From CAYOWQ01 sp964407695 (lineage in GTDB: Bacteria > Planctomycetota > Phycisphaerae > Phycisphaerales > SM1A02), in contig CAYOWQ010000002.1 in assembly GCA_964407695.1 (NCBI GenBank), positions 124,001 through 188,000 of the forward strand: a stretch of 64,000 nucleotides of DNA. The letters run 5' to 3'. Positions 41,550-50,314 of this stretch are shown piece by piece (positions within the stretch are counted from its first letter, which is position 1; each line of letters starts with the position of its first letter). The translations under genes and the position numbers were made by a program. A model generated the notes under the pieces. That model ran no database searches. It saw only the letters and a program-made list of their open reading frames with translations, and was not told where the DNA came from.

Positions 41550-43469
41550 ATGGTGTTCCAAAGGCCTATTCATCGTCGTACCGCGGCAATGCTGCTCGCT
41601 TCACCCCTTGCCCTCCTCACATCGGCCCCCGCCGCCCAGGCTGATGTCGTTCAGAGCTACTACGCCACCTCCAACCTCTACAACTACAAGATCAATCACA
41701 TGCCGGACCTCGACCAGGTCCGGGATCCATTGGCCGGTGATGGATACATGTTCTGTGTTCCGACCGCTGCGGTCAATCTCTTCGCATATGCCTCCAACCA
41801 CGGCTACGACACAACCAGTTTCCTCGGGAATTGGGACTACCAGAACTCGCATTACAACGACGTCACCGACGCGATCAGCTTCATGGGGGCCCTCATGGCC
41901 ACCGATGGCGACGACGGCACCACCTGCTGCGTCTTGAACGGGATCCAGGCGTTCGGAAGCACCAATATCCTCAAATATAAGAAGAAGAACCTTACTCCCG
42001 ACTACAAGCCCGGCGTCTCCAGCATCGCCAAGAAGGGGTGTCAGGGCTGGATCGTCAGTTTTGTCTATGGCCGATACAAACCTGAGGGAACGGTGAATGG
42101 CGCCACTTGGTACAAGCGAAAGGGCGGCCATGCCGTCACTTTGGTCCGCGCGTATCGCGACGGCGATACCTGGCTTGTTCGCTATCGCGATCCGGTCGAC
42201 GATGAATCGAAATTCTCGCAGTCCACGTTCAAGAACAAGCGACGCGATCCGTTTGGCGTCACCGGCTACTTCAGCAACGCCGAAGGGGTGCGCACACTCG
42301 CAGGCCTGTTCTGGAAGGATGGCCAGGTGCGATGCATCGATTCCTATTACTGCATCAAGCCCATCTACGGCGGCTTCATCTCCAGTAGTGGCGTCGCCGG
42401 CGGCGGCGGCACGGTTCACTTCGTAGACCCTGTGCCTTTCGAAGGCATGAACAGTGCTGCGCTTCCGGAGATCAACCTCCCCGGCGACATCCAGATTGTC
42501 GACATGCATCTCAGTTTCGGCGAAGACGATGACGCCCTCGTGATCGCCAAGCCTCTGGTACCCACCACGGGCGCCACGCTCCGCACGCTGAACCTGCTGA
42601 CCGGCGAACTCACCATCTTGACCCCAGCGCCAACAGGTCTGAAGCGAATGGATGTCAGCCGGCATGATCAGATCTTCGCCATCGGCGGCGGAAACAATGT
42701 CTATCGTCTTGGATTCGATGGCGCGGTCATCAACTCGACCCTCGCGGCGGCAAACCCCACCGACATCGCCGTCAACGACGCCGACGACTTTGTCTGGATT
42801 CTCTCGGTACCCGATCGGAAGATCTATAAGTCCTGGCCGGATTTCTCCGAGTTCGAACTCATCATGAACGTACCGATAAATGTGCCCATGTCGGGTAACG
42901 GCACGATCGTTGTGGATCCGGCAACCGGCACTCCATACATCAAGACCGACGGTAGCCCGAAGTTCTGGCGCATTGCTCCGCCCACCGGTGCTGCAGGACC
43001 TGTTGCCACCGCCATGCCATTGCCGGGCTCCAACGCCATCCAGGGACTCTTCATGGGGGAAGACGGTCGCCTTTACGTCACCGGCGACGGCTCCGTCGCA
43101 GGTGGCGGCTCCACCACCAAGGTCTACAAACTGAGCCCCCGCGGCGATTGGGTTGCGGATCTCGAGTCGCCCATGCACAACCAGCCCGGCGGAGAGCACT
43201 TTGCCGTGCTCCGCTCCACCTCGAATGACACCGAAGCCCACAGTGGCCCCGAATGGATCAACCTCCTTCCCGCCGACATCGGCGACGACGCCCCATCGGT
43301 CGCCGACTGCGACGCCGATCTCAATGGCGATGAAGTTGTGGACGGTGCTGACCTCGGCCTCCTGCTGAGCGCCTGGGGCGCCGACAGTGTCTTCGACCTG
43401 AACCTCGACAACATCGTGGACGGGTCCGATCTCGGCCTCCTCCTGGCCGGGTGGGGAGCGTGCCCGTAA
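41550..43469 (+). CDS. Secreted protein with papain-like (C39-type) domain, propeller-like region and dockerin-like repeats
   Basis: The 639-residue product has a signal peptide (cleavage near AQADV, residue 31) when started at ATG 41550. The first domain (about residues 35-290) has C69 in GYMFCVPTAAVNLFAY and H194 in KGGHAVTLVRAY, followed by WLVRYRDP. This is a Cys/His pattern like papain-fold C39 peptidases or related bacteriocin-processing domains, although these enzymes usually require other residues that I cannot confirm. The middle (about 330-590) has repeating strands (DIAVNDADDFVWILS, GNGTIVVDPATG) like a beta-propeller. Two dockerin-like loops end it (DLNGDEVVDGADLGLLLSAWG and DLNLDNIVDGSDLGLLL). 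Proteolysis of extracellular peptides is possible but not demonstrated. Confidence 0.7.
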   Translation: MVFQRPIHRRTAAMLLASPLALLTSAPAAQADVVQSYYATSNLYNYKINHMPDLDQVRDPLAGDGYMFCVPTAAVNLFAYASNHGYDTTSFLGNWDYQNSHYNDVTDAISFMGALMATDGDDGTTCCVLNGIQAFGSTNILKYKKKNLTPDYKPGVSSIAKKGCQGWIVSFVYGRYKPEGTVNGATWYKRKGGHAVTLVRAYRDGDTWLVRYRDPVDDESKFSQSTFKNKRRDPFGVTGYFSNAEGVRTLAGLFWKDGQVRCIDSYYCIKPIYGGFISSSGVAGGGGTVHFVDPVPFEGMNSAALPEINLPGDIQIVDMHLSFGEDDDALVIAKPLVPTTGATLRTLNLLTGELTILTPAPTGLKRMDVSRHDQIFAIGGGNNVYRLGFDGAVINSTLAAANPTDIAVNDADDFVWILSVPDRKIYKSWPDFSEFELIMNVPINVPMSGNGTIVVDPATGTPYIKTDGSPKFWRIAPPTGAAGPVATAMPLPGSNAIQGLFMGEDGRLYVTGDGSVAGGGSTTKVYKLSPRGDWVADLESPMHNQPGGEHFAVLRSTSNDTEAHSGPEWINLLPADIGDDAPSVADCDADLNGDEVVDGADLGLLLSAWGADSVFDLNLDNIVDGSDLGLLLAGWGACP

Positions 43470-43493
43470 CAATGTGTTTCCGGACGTTGTCCT

Positions 43494-43523
43494 TCCCGTC
43501 GTGCCGTTTGCGGCACGACGGGA
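43494..43523 (+). terminator. Hairpin terminator-like structure after the dockerin protein gene
   Basis: Thirteen-base arms (43494-43506 and 43511-43523) pair perfectly around a TTTG loop, 24 bases after the stop codon. The stem is GC-rich, but the following TGTTCAATTG is only partly T-rich, so it may be a weak or factor-aided terminator. Confidence 0.65.
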
Positions 43524-43759
43524 TGTTCAATTGAGACGTGTGCCGAGCTGGAACCGAGCCTTCCCTGCAACGGCCGATCAGTCGCCCGACCGGCCCGAAT
43601 CAGGGGCTGGCGCCGGCGATCCGCCGCGGGCTCGTTGCGCTGAATCAGAGACCGCAACTCGGGCTGCAATTACCTCGTGCACCGGACCTCTCATCGCTAC
43701 AATCTCGCCGCCTCAATGGGGCACCGGAGGCGGCATGGATGGAGTGGAGGATCGGAATT

Positions 43760-44443
43760 ATGACCGGACACCGCCTGCGAGAATTCAGGCGATGGCATAT
43801 TGAGAAGAATCTCCTCGGCGTCCTGTTGCGGCCCGACACGTGCGGATGGAAGCCCGTTGAGGTGGCCGACACCACGCTCCCGGTCGACCTGATCAAGCCG
43901 CGGTGGCGGTGCTACTGCGCCGGCGTCGGTGAGGATATTCGCCTGGAACGGCACCTCGCCGAATCACTTGGTGCGGAGGTATGGGCCTTCGATCCGACCC
44001 CACGGTCCATCGCCTTCATGGAGCGGTCCCAACACGATCGATCGCGATTGCACTTCATGCCCGTCGGCCTGTGGCGTGACGACGTCACGCTGCACTTCCA
44101 CCCGCCGGAAAATCCCAACCACGTCTCCCATTCGTTGACTGAAGCAGCCTCGCCTGGCGGATTCGATGCGCCCTGTCGATCAGTCACGTCTCTCATGTCG
44201 GAGCTGTCGCACGATTCCATCGATGTGCTCAAGATGAATATCGAAGGGGCCGAAGACATCGTTCTGGAGTCCACGTTGAGTTCGGGAATCAAACCCAAAA
44301 TCATCACGCTCACGTTTGAAGGTTCGAATGCCTTCTCCAAAGCGCTGCGATGGACGTCGAGATTACGTCGCGAAGGCTACCGCTTCTTTGCCCGGCGGGC
44401 ATGGTTCTTCACCTACGTTCGGGCCGACCAGCCCCCCGCCTGA
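43760..44443 (+). CDS. FkbM-family-like methyltransferase
   Basis: The product of about 227 residues is a SAM-dependent methyltransferase resembling the FkbM group, which methylates sugars or O-linked groups. Features are YCAGVGEDIRLERHLAESLG at the SAM loop (divergent from the usual VGAN-G), AEVWAFDPTPRSIAFME with the acidic residue binding SAM ribose, and the hallmark IDVLKMNIEGAEDIVLES. The start at ATG 43760 has GGAGG nine bases upstream; ATG 43739 is an alternative. A longer frame begins at 43538 without signals. It is isolated, between the dockerin gene and a convergent hypothetical gene. Confidence 0.8.
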   Translation: MTGHRLREFRRWHIEKNLLGVLLRPDTCGWKPVEVADTTLPVDLIKPRWRCYCAGVGEDIRLERHLAESLGAEVWAFDPTPRSIAFMERSQHDRSRLHFMPVGLWRDDVTLHFHPPENPNHVSHSLTEAASPGGFDAPCRSVTSLMSELSHDSIDVLKMNIEGAEDIVLESTLSSGIKPKIITLTFEGSNAFSKALRWTSRLRREGYRFFARRAWFFTYVRADQPPA

Positions 44444-44449
44444 ACCAGT

Positions 44450-45157
44450 CTAGAAACCCCCGCCTCGCATCACCTTCAAACTGCTGGGAAACGGGTACGT
44501 TGCGAAGACGCCTGTCGGCGCCACCTGCCAGAGGGCGAGCGCTGGATAGACATCACCCCGATAGCCCGCGTCAAACATCGTTCGAAGCACCGACTCGAAC
44601 GAAGGCTCGCGCTGACCCGGTCCAACCAGCCGATTCGACTTCGCACCGAGAAAGCTCACCGAGGCGCATGGCAACCGGTCGCGCCGAGTCTCGATCATCT
44701 GGGCCACCTTGCGGAATCCCTTGGCCAGGTCTTCCAACAAAAACTCTGAGCGCCCCGGCGGACGCAGAAGCGCCAAGACCTCGATCACATCGAGGTCATA
44801 CTTCAGCACCAGCACTTCGTCCTGGGACAGCGCTTTTGAGAACCCCGCGGCGTGATCCGTAATCGACTTCGCATTCCATTGGCTCGTCGGGATCAGTGAC
44901 GCCAATTGAGCGATGAGTCCTCGCGAGTTGTCGTCCGGGTTTACACCGCAAACCACCGTTCGATAACGCCGCGCCAGCACATCCGCCAGCAAGTGCTGAC
45001 CCCATTGGATCCTGATCCGGTCGCGCTCATACGTGGCCTTCCGGGGGTCTCCCGCAGGGAGCAGAACGATTCGATCCGAACGACGATCCGCCTCCATCAG
45101 GCTGTCGCCTTCAGCGTCGTAAAGCTTCAGCGTCGACTCAGTCGCGATTGTGGCCAT
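44450..45157 (-). CDS. Hypothetical protein downstream of gpsA
   Basis: The 235-residue soluble protein has no family I recognise. It begins ESTLKLYDAEGDSLMEADRRSDRIVLLPAGDPRKATYERDRIRIQWG and contains a core with VVCGVNPDDNSRGLIAQLASLI, SVSFLGAKSNRLVG and a final APTGVFATYPFPSSLKVMRGG. No signal peptide, membrane segment or metal motif is visible. Its start lies 15 bases after the gpsA stop on the same strand, so the two are probably co-transcribed. It is convergent with the methyltransferase gene, whose end is six bases away. It may be a protein restricted to planctomycetes. Confidence 0.65.
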   Translation of the reverse strand: MATIATESTLKLYDAEGDSLMEADRRSDRIVLLPAGDPRKATYERDRIRIQWGQHLLADVLARRYRTVVCGVNPDDNSRGLIAQLASLIPTSQWNAKSITDHAAGFSKALSQDEVLVLKYDLDVIEVLALLRPPGRSEFLLEDLAKGFRKVAQMIETRRDRLPCASVSFLGAKSNRLVGPGQREPSFESVLRTMFDAGYRGDVYPALALWQVAPTGVFATYPFPSSLKVMRGGGF

Positions 45158-45172
45158 ACCGCCAGTATACCT

Positions 45173-46189
45173 CTACCCCACTCGCTCAGCCTTCAAACGC
45201 CGCCCCATCAATTCAATAATCGCCTGCCGCGGCGAAAGGCCCTCATACAGAATCGCATTCACCGCCTCCGTAATCGGCATCTCAATCCCTAATCGCTGCG
45301 CTAGCATCACGACCGACCTCGTCGTGGGAACACCCTCCACGACACTGGTGCTCGACCCCAGAATCTCTTCGAGGCGTTCGCCGCGGCCAAGTCGCTCGCC
45401 GCATGAACGATTCCGTCCCTCGGGGCTGAAGCACGTCGTCGCCAGATCTCCAACCCCGGCAACACCAAAGAATGTCTCCGCCTTGGCCCCCATGGCGACG
45501 CCGAGCCTGGCGATCTCCGCCAGCCCCCTCGCCAGAAGGGCGCTCTTCGCATTGTTTCCTGCACCAAGCCCATCCACCATTCCCGCCGCCAGGGCAATCA
45601 CGTTCTTAAGCGCCCCGGCAATCTCGACGCCCACAGGATCATCATGGGAGTACACCCGCAGCCAAGGCGACGAGAATGCCTGCTGAACGGCTTCGACCCG
45701 CCCGCAATCCTCGCCCGACGCCACCATCGTTGCAGGTAGTCGCCGAGCAAGTTCGGCCGCGATCGTGGGGCCCGAGAGAACCACGAACCGACCCGGATCG
45801 GCGCCTCCGAGGGCCGAGGCGATGACCTCTGAAGGCCGCAGGAGCGAGTCGTTTTCGATCCCCTTGGCAACGCTCACGATGGTGCAACCAGCCGCCGCCT
45901 GCTTGAAGGCATAGGAGATTCCGCTCCAGACGGTTCGAACATGTTGAGTCGGGATGGCATTCACGACGATGGCCGCCCCCTCGACAAGGCGCTGTGGATC
46001 CCGTTCGACCTTCACAGGTTCCGGCAATCTGAATCCCGGAAGGCGGGGGCTTTCCCGCGTAGCCCGCAAATCCTCGAGATCCTCAGGAAACGGTCCCCAG
46101 AGCGAGACTTCCATTCCCTGGTCAACCAGCAGATCGGCCAGGACGAGCGCCATCTGGCCGTCGCCGACGATCGCGACTTTGGAAACCAT
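45173..46189 (-). CDS. gpsA: Glycerol-3-phosphate dehydrogenase [NAD(P)+]
   Basis: GpsA reduces dihydroxyacetone phosphate to sn-glycerol-3-phosphate for phospholipid synthesis. The 338-residue protein from ATG 46189 begins KVAIVGDGQMALVLADLL, a Rossmann loop in which the usual GxGxxG reads GDGQMA. It then has IVVNAIPTQHVRTVW, SVAKGIENDSLLRPSEVIASALG, LSGPTIAAELARRLPA and GALKNVIALAAGMVDGLGAGNNAKSALLARGLAEIARLG with the catalytic Lys. FFGVAGVGDLATTCFSPEGRNRSCGE follows, all GpsA hallmarks. The frame is open to 46363, but the N-terminal extension is basic and implausible. It diverges from the P1B ATPase gene, with about 200 bases between. Confidence 0.93.
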   Translation of the reverse strand: MVSKVAIVGDGQMALVLADLLVDQGMEVSLWGPFPEDLEDLRATRESPRLPGFRLPEPVKVERDPQRLVEGAAIVVNAIPTQHVRTVWSGISYAFKQAAAGCTIVSVAKGIENDSLLRPSEVIASALGGADPGRFVVLSGPTIAAELARRLPATMVASGEDCGRVEAVQQAFSSPWLRVYSHDDPVGVEIAGALKNVIALAAGMVDGLGAGNNAKSALLARGLAEIARLGVAMGAKAETFFGVAGVGDLATTCFSPEGRNRSCGERLGRGERLEEILGSSTSVVEGVPTTRSVVMLAQRLGIEMPITEAVNAILYEGLSPRQAIIELMGRRLKAERVG

Positions 46190-46397
46190 CTCGGGTTGGC
46201 CGGAATTCTTGGTGATTTCCCCACTATACAGAAGATGGGCCGGCGCCCGATTTCGCCGAATTCCCAATCCCCGCCGAACCGCACCGCTCCAAGACCCGTA
46301 TCCGCATATCGCCCGATTTCGGGCTTGGTTGCCGCCCCGGTCAGGATTGCTACGCTGACTCACATCTCGCGGCCATCTGTTTGGAGCATGTCAGCCG

Positions 46398-48425
46398 ATG
46401 TCTGAACTCACGCTTGCCGGCGCCCCCGATCAGGATCTCAAGCTTCGCCAATCCGGTGCTGATGGTGCCGAGAAGCTTGAGCGCCACCTCTTCGTCGCTC
46501 TTCTTGGCGGAGTCCTCCTGCTTTCCGCCTGGATCGCCGGACTTTCCGGCGTTCATGAAGACTCGGTTTTCCTCCCCGCCGTCCTCGGCGCCATCATTTG
46601 CGTCATCCCCCTGCTCATGGGGGCTTGGAAGGAAATCGCCGTCGGTCGCCCCTCGAGCGACTCCCTCGCTTCGATCGCCGTCATCGCGGCCCTCGCCGAC
46701 AACCGTTTTCTTGCCGCCGGCTTCGTCGCGTTCTTCCTCTGGCTCGCCGAGCTCATTCTCTCCCGCACCGCGTGGGGCGCTCAGAGGGCCATTCGTGAAT
46801 TGATCGAACTCACCCCGGATGACGCCCGCCTGGTCGTCGAAGAGAAGGAAGAGTTGGTCTCTCTCGCCCGGGTCAAGGTCGGAGACGTGGTCCGCGTCCG
46901 CCCCGGTGAGAACCTTCCTGTCGACGGCAAGGTGATCCGCGGCGCTTCAAACATCAATCAGGCCTCCCTCACGGGTGAAGCCGTTCCGGTCGAAGTTCAG
47001 CCCGGATTCGATGTCTACGCAGGCACCACCAATCTCACCGGCCAGATCGACATCCATGTGACCGCCATCGCCGGCCAGACCACCATCGGCAAGGTCGAAC
47101 GGCTTATCCGCGAAGCTGAAAGTGCAAAATCCGAGCGACAGGAGCTCATCGAGCAACTCGCTTCGTATTACGTTCCCGTTGTGCTCATGGTCGCCGGGCT
47201 CGTCTGGTTCTTCACGTCCAGAAGCCCCTCCGACGCCGTCAAGTCTGAAGCCGCCGCCCGTGCCATCTCGGTCCTCGTCGTCACCTGTCCCGGCGCCCTC
47301 CTCATCGCCCACCCAACCGCCATGGTTGCCGCTTTTGCTGCCGCTGCACGACTCGGAATCATGATCAAGCAGACCCGCACGCTCGAATCCGCGGCCAGCA
47401 TCGACACCGTCGTCATGGACAAGACGGGAACCATCACCACCGGAAAATTCGCCGTCAGCCGGCTCGTCCCTGCCGAAGGTATCGATGGCGCATCACTCCT
47501 TCAGGCTGCCGCCGACGGCGAGCAGCACTCCAATCACCCCCTCGCCCGATCCATCCTCGACACCGCCGCAAAAGCCCGAATCACCCCGACCCGCATCGAC
47601 CATTATGAAGAAGTTCACGGCCGCGGTGTTGTCGCCCACGGCCCTGCCGGCGATATTCACGTCGGCCGATCGGCATGGCTGATTGAGATCAATCCCGACA
47701 TCAGGCCCGCCGTCGAGGTTGTCGAGCAGAAGATCGAAGGGATGTCCGGCGTGCACGTCATGGTCGGCGGGCGCTATCTCGGCGCTGTCGGCCTTGAAGA
47801 CAAGCTGCGTTTCAATGCTCCTGAGGTCGTCTCCAAGATGCGCGAGATCGGCATCCGCCGCGTGTGCATTTTCACGGGTGACCGTCTTCCCGTGGCCAAG
47901 CGTGTCGGCCAGGCTGTGGGTGTCGATTCAATCGAAGCTGAGTGCCTGCCCGAAGAGAAGCACGCCGAACTCAAGTATCTCATTCAGAAGGGTCACCGCG
48001 TGCTGGTCGTCGGCGACGGCATCAACGACGGACCCATTCTCGCCAGCGCTGATGTCGGCGTCGCCATGGGTCTCTCCGGAAGCGACATCGCCACCAACTC
48101 CGCCGGCGTCGCTCTCATGAACGACGACCTGCGACACATCCCGTTCTTGATCGAGCTCGCCATGCGCGCCCGCTCGATCATCAGCCAGAACATCGCCGCC
48201 AGCATCGTGCTCGCGCTCATCGGCCTCGCCCTTGCCGCCACCGGCGCCATCACCGTATGGTTCGCCCCGTTGCTCTACGCCTTCGGCTATATCGTCGTCA
48301 TCGCCAACAGCCTCCGTCTCGTCCGCTTCGGTGAAGACTTTGCTGAGACCGAGGAAGCTAAGCGCCGCCTTGCGGCCGATCAACCCATCAAGCCCACTCG
48401 CCAGCTTCAGGCCTCAACCGCCTGA
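46398..48425 (+). CDS. P1B-type (heavy metal) ATPase with non-standard CPG motif
   Basis: The 675-residue P-type ATPase has about eight membrane segments. Its cytoplasmic motifs are TGEAVP (actuator domain), DKTGTITTGK with the phosphorylated Asp341, SNHPLA (the HP motif of P1B pumps), FTGDRLPVAKRV and GDGINDGPILASADVGVAMG. It lacks an N-terminal metal-binding HMA domain. In the membrane metal-binding motif, residues 297-299 read C-P-G in VTCPGALLIAHPTAM, instead of CPC, CPH, SPC or TPC. It may use a different metal or coordination. The gene is convergent with a Fur-family gene and diverges from gpsA. Codons are strongly C-ended. The pump function is likely; the metal is unknown. Confidence 0.88.
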   Translation: MSELTLAGAPDQDLKLRQSGADGAEKLERHLFVALLGGVLLLSAWIAGLSGVHEDSVFLPAVLGAIICVIPLLMGAWKEIAVGRPSSDSLASIAVIAALADNRFLAAGFVAFFLWLAELILSRTAWGAQRAIRELIELTPDDARLVVEEKEELVSLARVKVGDVVRVRPGENLPVDGKVIRGASNINQASLTGEAVPVEVQPGFDVYAGTTNLTGQIDIHVTAIAGQTTIGKVERLIREAESAKSERQELIEQLASYYVPVVLMVAGLVWFFTSRSPSDAVKSEAAARAISVLVVTCPGALLIAHPTAMVAAFAAAARLGIMIKQTRTLESAASIDTVVMDKTGTITTGKFAVSRLVPAEGIDGASLLQAAADGEQHSNHPLARSILDTAAKARITPTRIDHYEEVHGRGVVAHGPAGDIHVGRSAWLIEINPDIRPAVEVVEQKIEGMSGVHVMVGGRYLGAVGLEDKLRFNAPEVVSKMREIGIRRVCIFTGDRLPVAKRVGQAVGVDSIEAECLPEEKHAELKYLIQKGHRVLVVGDGINDGPILASADVGVAMGLSGSDIATNSAGVALMNDDLRHIPFLIELAMRARSIISQNIAASIVLALIGLALAATGAITVWFAPLLYAFGYIVVIANSLRLVRFGEDFAETEEAKRRLAADQPIKPTRQLQASTA

Positions 48426-48435
48426 GTTCGAACCG

Positions 48436-48945
48436 TCATGTCGTTGAGTCCGATTCCGAATCATCCAGCTCTTCGCGCCCTTCGGGGCTCAGCGCATAGA
48501 TCTGAAACCGGTGCCCCACCGGCTCCCAGCCCAACTCGCGACAGATCTTGTCTCGCAGGGCCGTAAGCTCCCGACTCGAAAACTGCACGCTCCGCCCCGT
48601 CTTCATGCACACCATGAAATCTCGGGGCGCTTTTCCATAGATCAACTGATAGTGCGCCTGCTTCGAATCAAACAGCGCCTGCGTGATGATCCCCGCATCC
48701 TGCAGCAGCTTGATCGTCCGATACACCGTCGCCTTCGACACCTGCTCGCCCCGCTGCCGCATCTCGAGCAGCAACTCCTCCGCCTCAAACACGCCGTCCC
48801 GTTCGATGATCGCGTTCAGAATCTCCGCCCGCTCCGGCGTGTACTTCAGGTCCTGCGATTTCAAGAATCGCCGAAACACCGAACACAGCGGCGCCATAAT
48901 TTCGCTCTCGGTCAGGCCATGCTGGGGCAGCGGCGTCAGGTCCAT
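48436..48945 (-). CDS. Fur-family transcriptional regulator with atypical metal site
   Basis: The 169-residue protein has the Fur winged-helix half: KYTPERAEILNAIIERDGVFEAEELLLEMRQRGEQVSKATVYRTIKLLQDAGII. The dimerisation half is divergent. The usual HHDH motif corresponds to APRDF (residues 106-110), and the first CxxC of the structural zinc site to C113-x-x-T116 (CMKTG); no second CxxC is present at the C-terminus (ALSPEG). His145 in PVGHRFQIY keeps one common ligand position. It may sense a metal differently, or sense something else. It is convergent with the CPG ATPase (stop to stop about ten bases). Whether it binds the feo operator is not known. Confidence 0.88.
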   Translation of the reverse strand: MDLTPLPQHGLTESEIMAPLCSVFRRFLKSQDLKYTPERAEILNAIIERDGVFEAEELLLEMRQRGEQVSKATVYRTIKLLQDAGIITQALFDSKQAHYQLIYGKAPRDFMVCMKTGRSVQFSSRELTALRDKICRELGWEPVGHRFQIYALSPEGREELDDSESDSTT

Positions 48946-49013
48946 TCCCCCATCCTATCGCACCCGGCTCCTCTTTCGCACCCGTCACTCCACCCGCTAT
49001 TATTCCCCCTCAC

Positions 49014-49087
49014 GTTCGTGTAGCTCAATTGGATAGAGCGTCGGCCTCCGAAGCCGAAGGTTTTGGGTTCAAGTCCCAACACGAACG
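49014..49087 (+). tRNA. tRNA-Arg (anticodon CCG)
   Basis: Acceptor stem GTTCGTG/CACGAAC is perfect. The D-arm is AGCTC...GAGC, the anticodon stem TCGGC/GCCGA holds loop CTCCGAA (anticodon CCG), and the T-arm TTGGG TTCAAGT CCCAA closes. The discriminator base is G at 49087. The 3' CCA is not encoded. Confidence 0.96.
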
Positions 49088-49132
49088 CTTGAAGTTCGGA
49101 TTCCATCGAATGTCTGCGGTAGTCTGTCGGGC

Positions 49133-49417
49133 ATGACCCTCGACGAACTCCAGCAGCTCATCCGCGACAAGTACTACGCCACCGACTCCGCCCGAGGTCC
49201 CGCCGCCACCTTCCTCTGGTTCTCTGAAGAAGTCGGCGAACTTGCCCACGCCCTCGGCAACCTCCACCGCAACAAGCTCGACGCCGACAATCTCGCCGAG
49301 GAATTCGCCGACGTCCTCGCCTGGCTCACCACCCTCGCCAACATCACCGGCGTCAACCTTACCGACGCCGTGCATCGAAAATACCTTCAGGATGGCGGTC
49401 CCAAGGGCACCAAATAG
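49133..49417 (+). CDS. MazG-like nucleotide pyrophosphohydrolase
   Basis: The 94-residue protein is a single MazG/dimeric-dUTPase-superfamily helical domain. Metal ligands appear as EEVGELAHAL (E-x-x-E/D pair) and EEFADVLAWL, in the E-x3-E...E-x3-D order of the family. It probably hydrolyses non-canonical nucleoside triphosphates to monophosphates, or phosphoribosyl-ATP-like substrates. It is shorter than E. coli MazG, which has a tandem pair of domains. It follows tRNA-Arg after about 45 bases and precedes trpA by 27 bases on the same strand; its codons are strongly C-ended, like trpA. Confidence 0.88.
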   Translation: MTLDELQQLIRDKYYATDSARGPAATFLWFSEEVGELAHALGNLHRNKLDADNLAEEFADVLAWLTTLANITGVNLTDAVHRKYLQDGGPKGTK

Positions 49418-49444
49418 CCCGCCGCCCTCTCCTACACTCCGCCC

Positions 49445-50242
49445 ATGCCCGCTCAGCGCATCACCGACGCCTTCAACCGCGCCCGAAGTCAGCGCTCCGC
49501 CGCCCTCATCCTTTACCTCACCGGCGGCTATCCGCCCGACACCTCCACCGCGTCGCTCATATCCGCACTCGACAGCGCCGGCGCTGACCTCATCGAAATC
49601 GGCTTCCCATTCACCGACCCTATCGCCGACGGTCCCGTCATCGCCGAGGCCATGAACATCGCCCTCGGCCGCGGTGCCACCCCGCAGCGAATCTTCAGCG
49701 ACGTCCGCTCCGCCCGCCCCACCACCCAAGCCGGCCTCATCGCCATGGTCAGCGCTTCTATCGTGCATCGCCTCGGCGTTGATCACTTCATGCGCACCGC
49801 GGCCGATGCCGGTTTCGACGGTGTCATCGTCCCCGATCTCGACGATCTCGCCGCATCCGAGTGGTCCCAACTCGCCGTAGAGGCCGACCTTGCATTCGTT
49901 CCCCTGATCGCTCCCACCACGTCGCCCTCCCGCATCGCCTCGCTCTGCGCCAACGCCCGCGGTTTCGTCTACGTACTCGCCCGCGTGGGGATCACCGGCT
50001 CGGCCACCGCCCCACCGTCCGACCACGCCGCCCTCATCGCCCGCATCCGCGAACATACGTCTCTTCCGCTCGCCCTCGGTTTCGGAATTTCCACCCCCGA
50101 ACATGTGCGCAGCGCTGCCTCCATCGCCGACGGCGTCATCGTCGGCACCGCCCTCGTTCAACGCCTCTCAAACACCGCCGACCCCGCATCCGCAGCCTCC
50201 GAATTCGCCCGCGCCCTCAAGCCCGCAACATTGCAATCCTGA
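49445..50242 (+). CDS. trpA: Tryptophan synthase alpha chain
   Basis: TrpA cleaves indole-3-glycerol phosphate to indole and glyceraldehyde-3-phosphate, passing indole to TrpB. The 265-residue TIM barrel carries LIEIGFPFTDPIADGPVI, with the catalytic Glu and Asp, and then VIVPDLD, FVPLIAPTTSPSRIASLC and LALGFGISTPEHVRS for phosphate binding. TrpB and other trp genes are not adjacent: the previous genes are MazG-like and tRNA-Arg, and a class V aminotransferase is convergent. The SD is not clear before ATG 49445. A tryptophan-degrading dioxygenase lies about 3 kb away on the other strand. Confidence 0.95.
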   Translation: MPAQRITDAFNRARSQRSAALILYLTGGYPPDTSTASLISALDSAGADLIEIGFPFTDPIADGPVIAEAMNIALGRGATPQRIFSDVRSARPTTQAGLIAMVSASIVHRLGVDHFMRTAADAGFDGVIVPDLDDLAASEWSQLAVEADLAFVPLIAPTTSPSRIASLCANARGFVYVLARVGITGSATAPPSDHAALIARIREHTSLPLALGFGISTPEHVRSAASIADGVIVGTALVQRLSNTADPASAASEFARALKPATLQS

Positions 50243-50314
50243 CACCGGATCTCCCGTCAATATTGCTCGTCCGGCGGAGTCGGCCCCGTCACATCGCAGC
50301 CCGTCAAATGCAGA

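Noticed and set aside
41601..43472. Long minus-strand open frame opposite the C39/dockerin gene
   Set aside because: It is a shadow of GC-rich coding DNA; the plus strand has a signal peptide, dockerin loops and catalytic-type motifs, while this product has no recognisable features.
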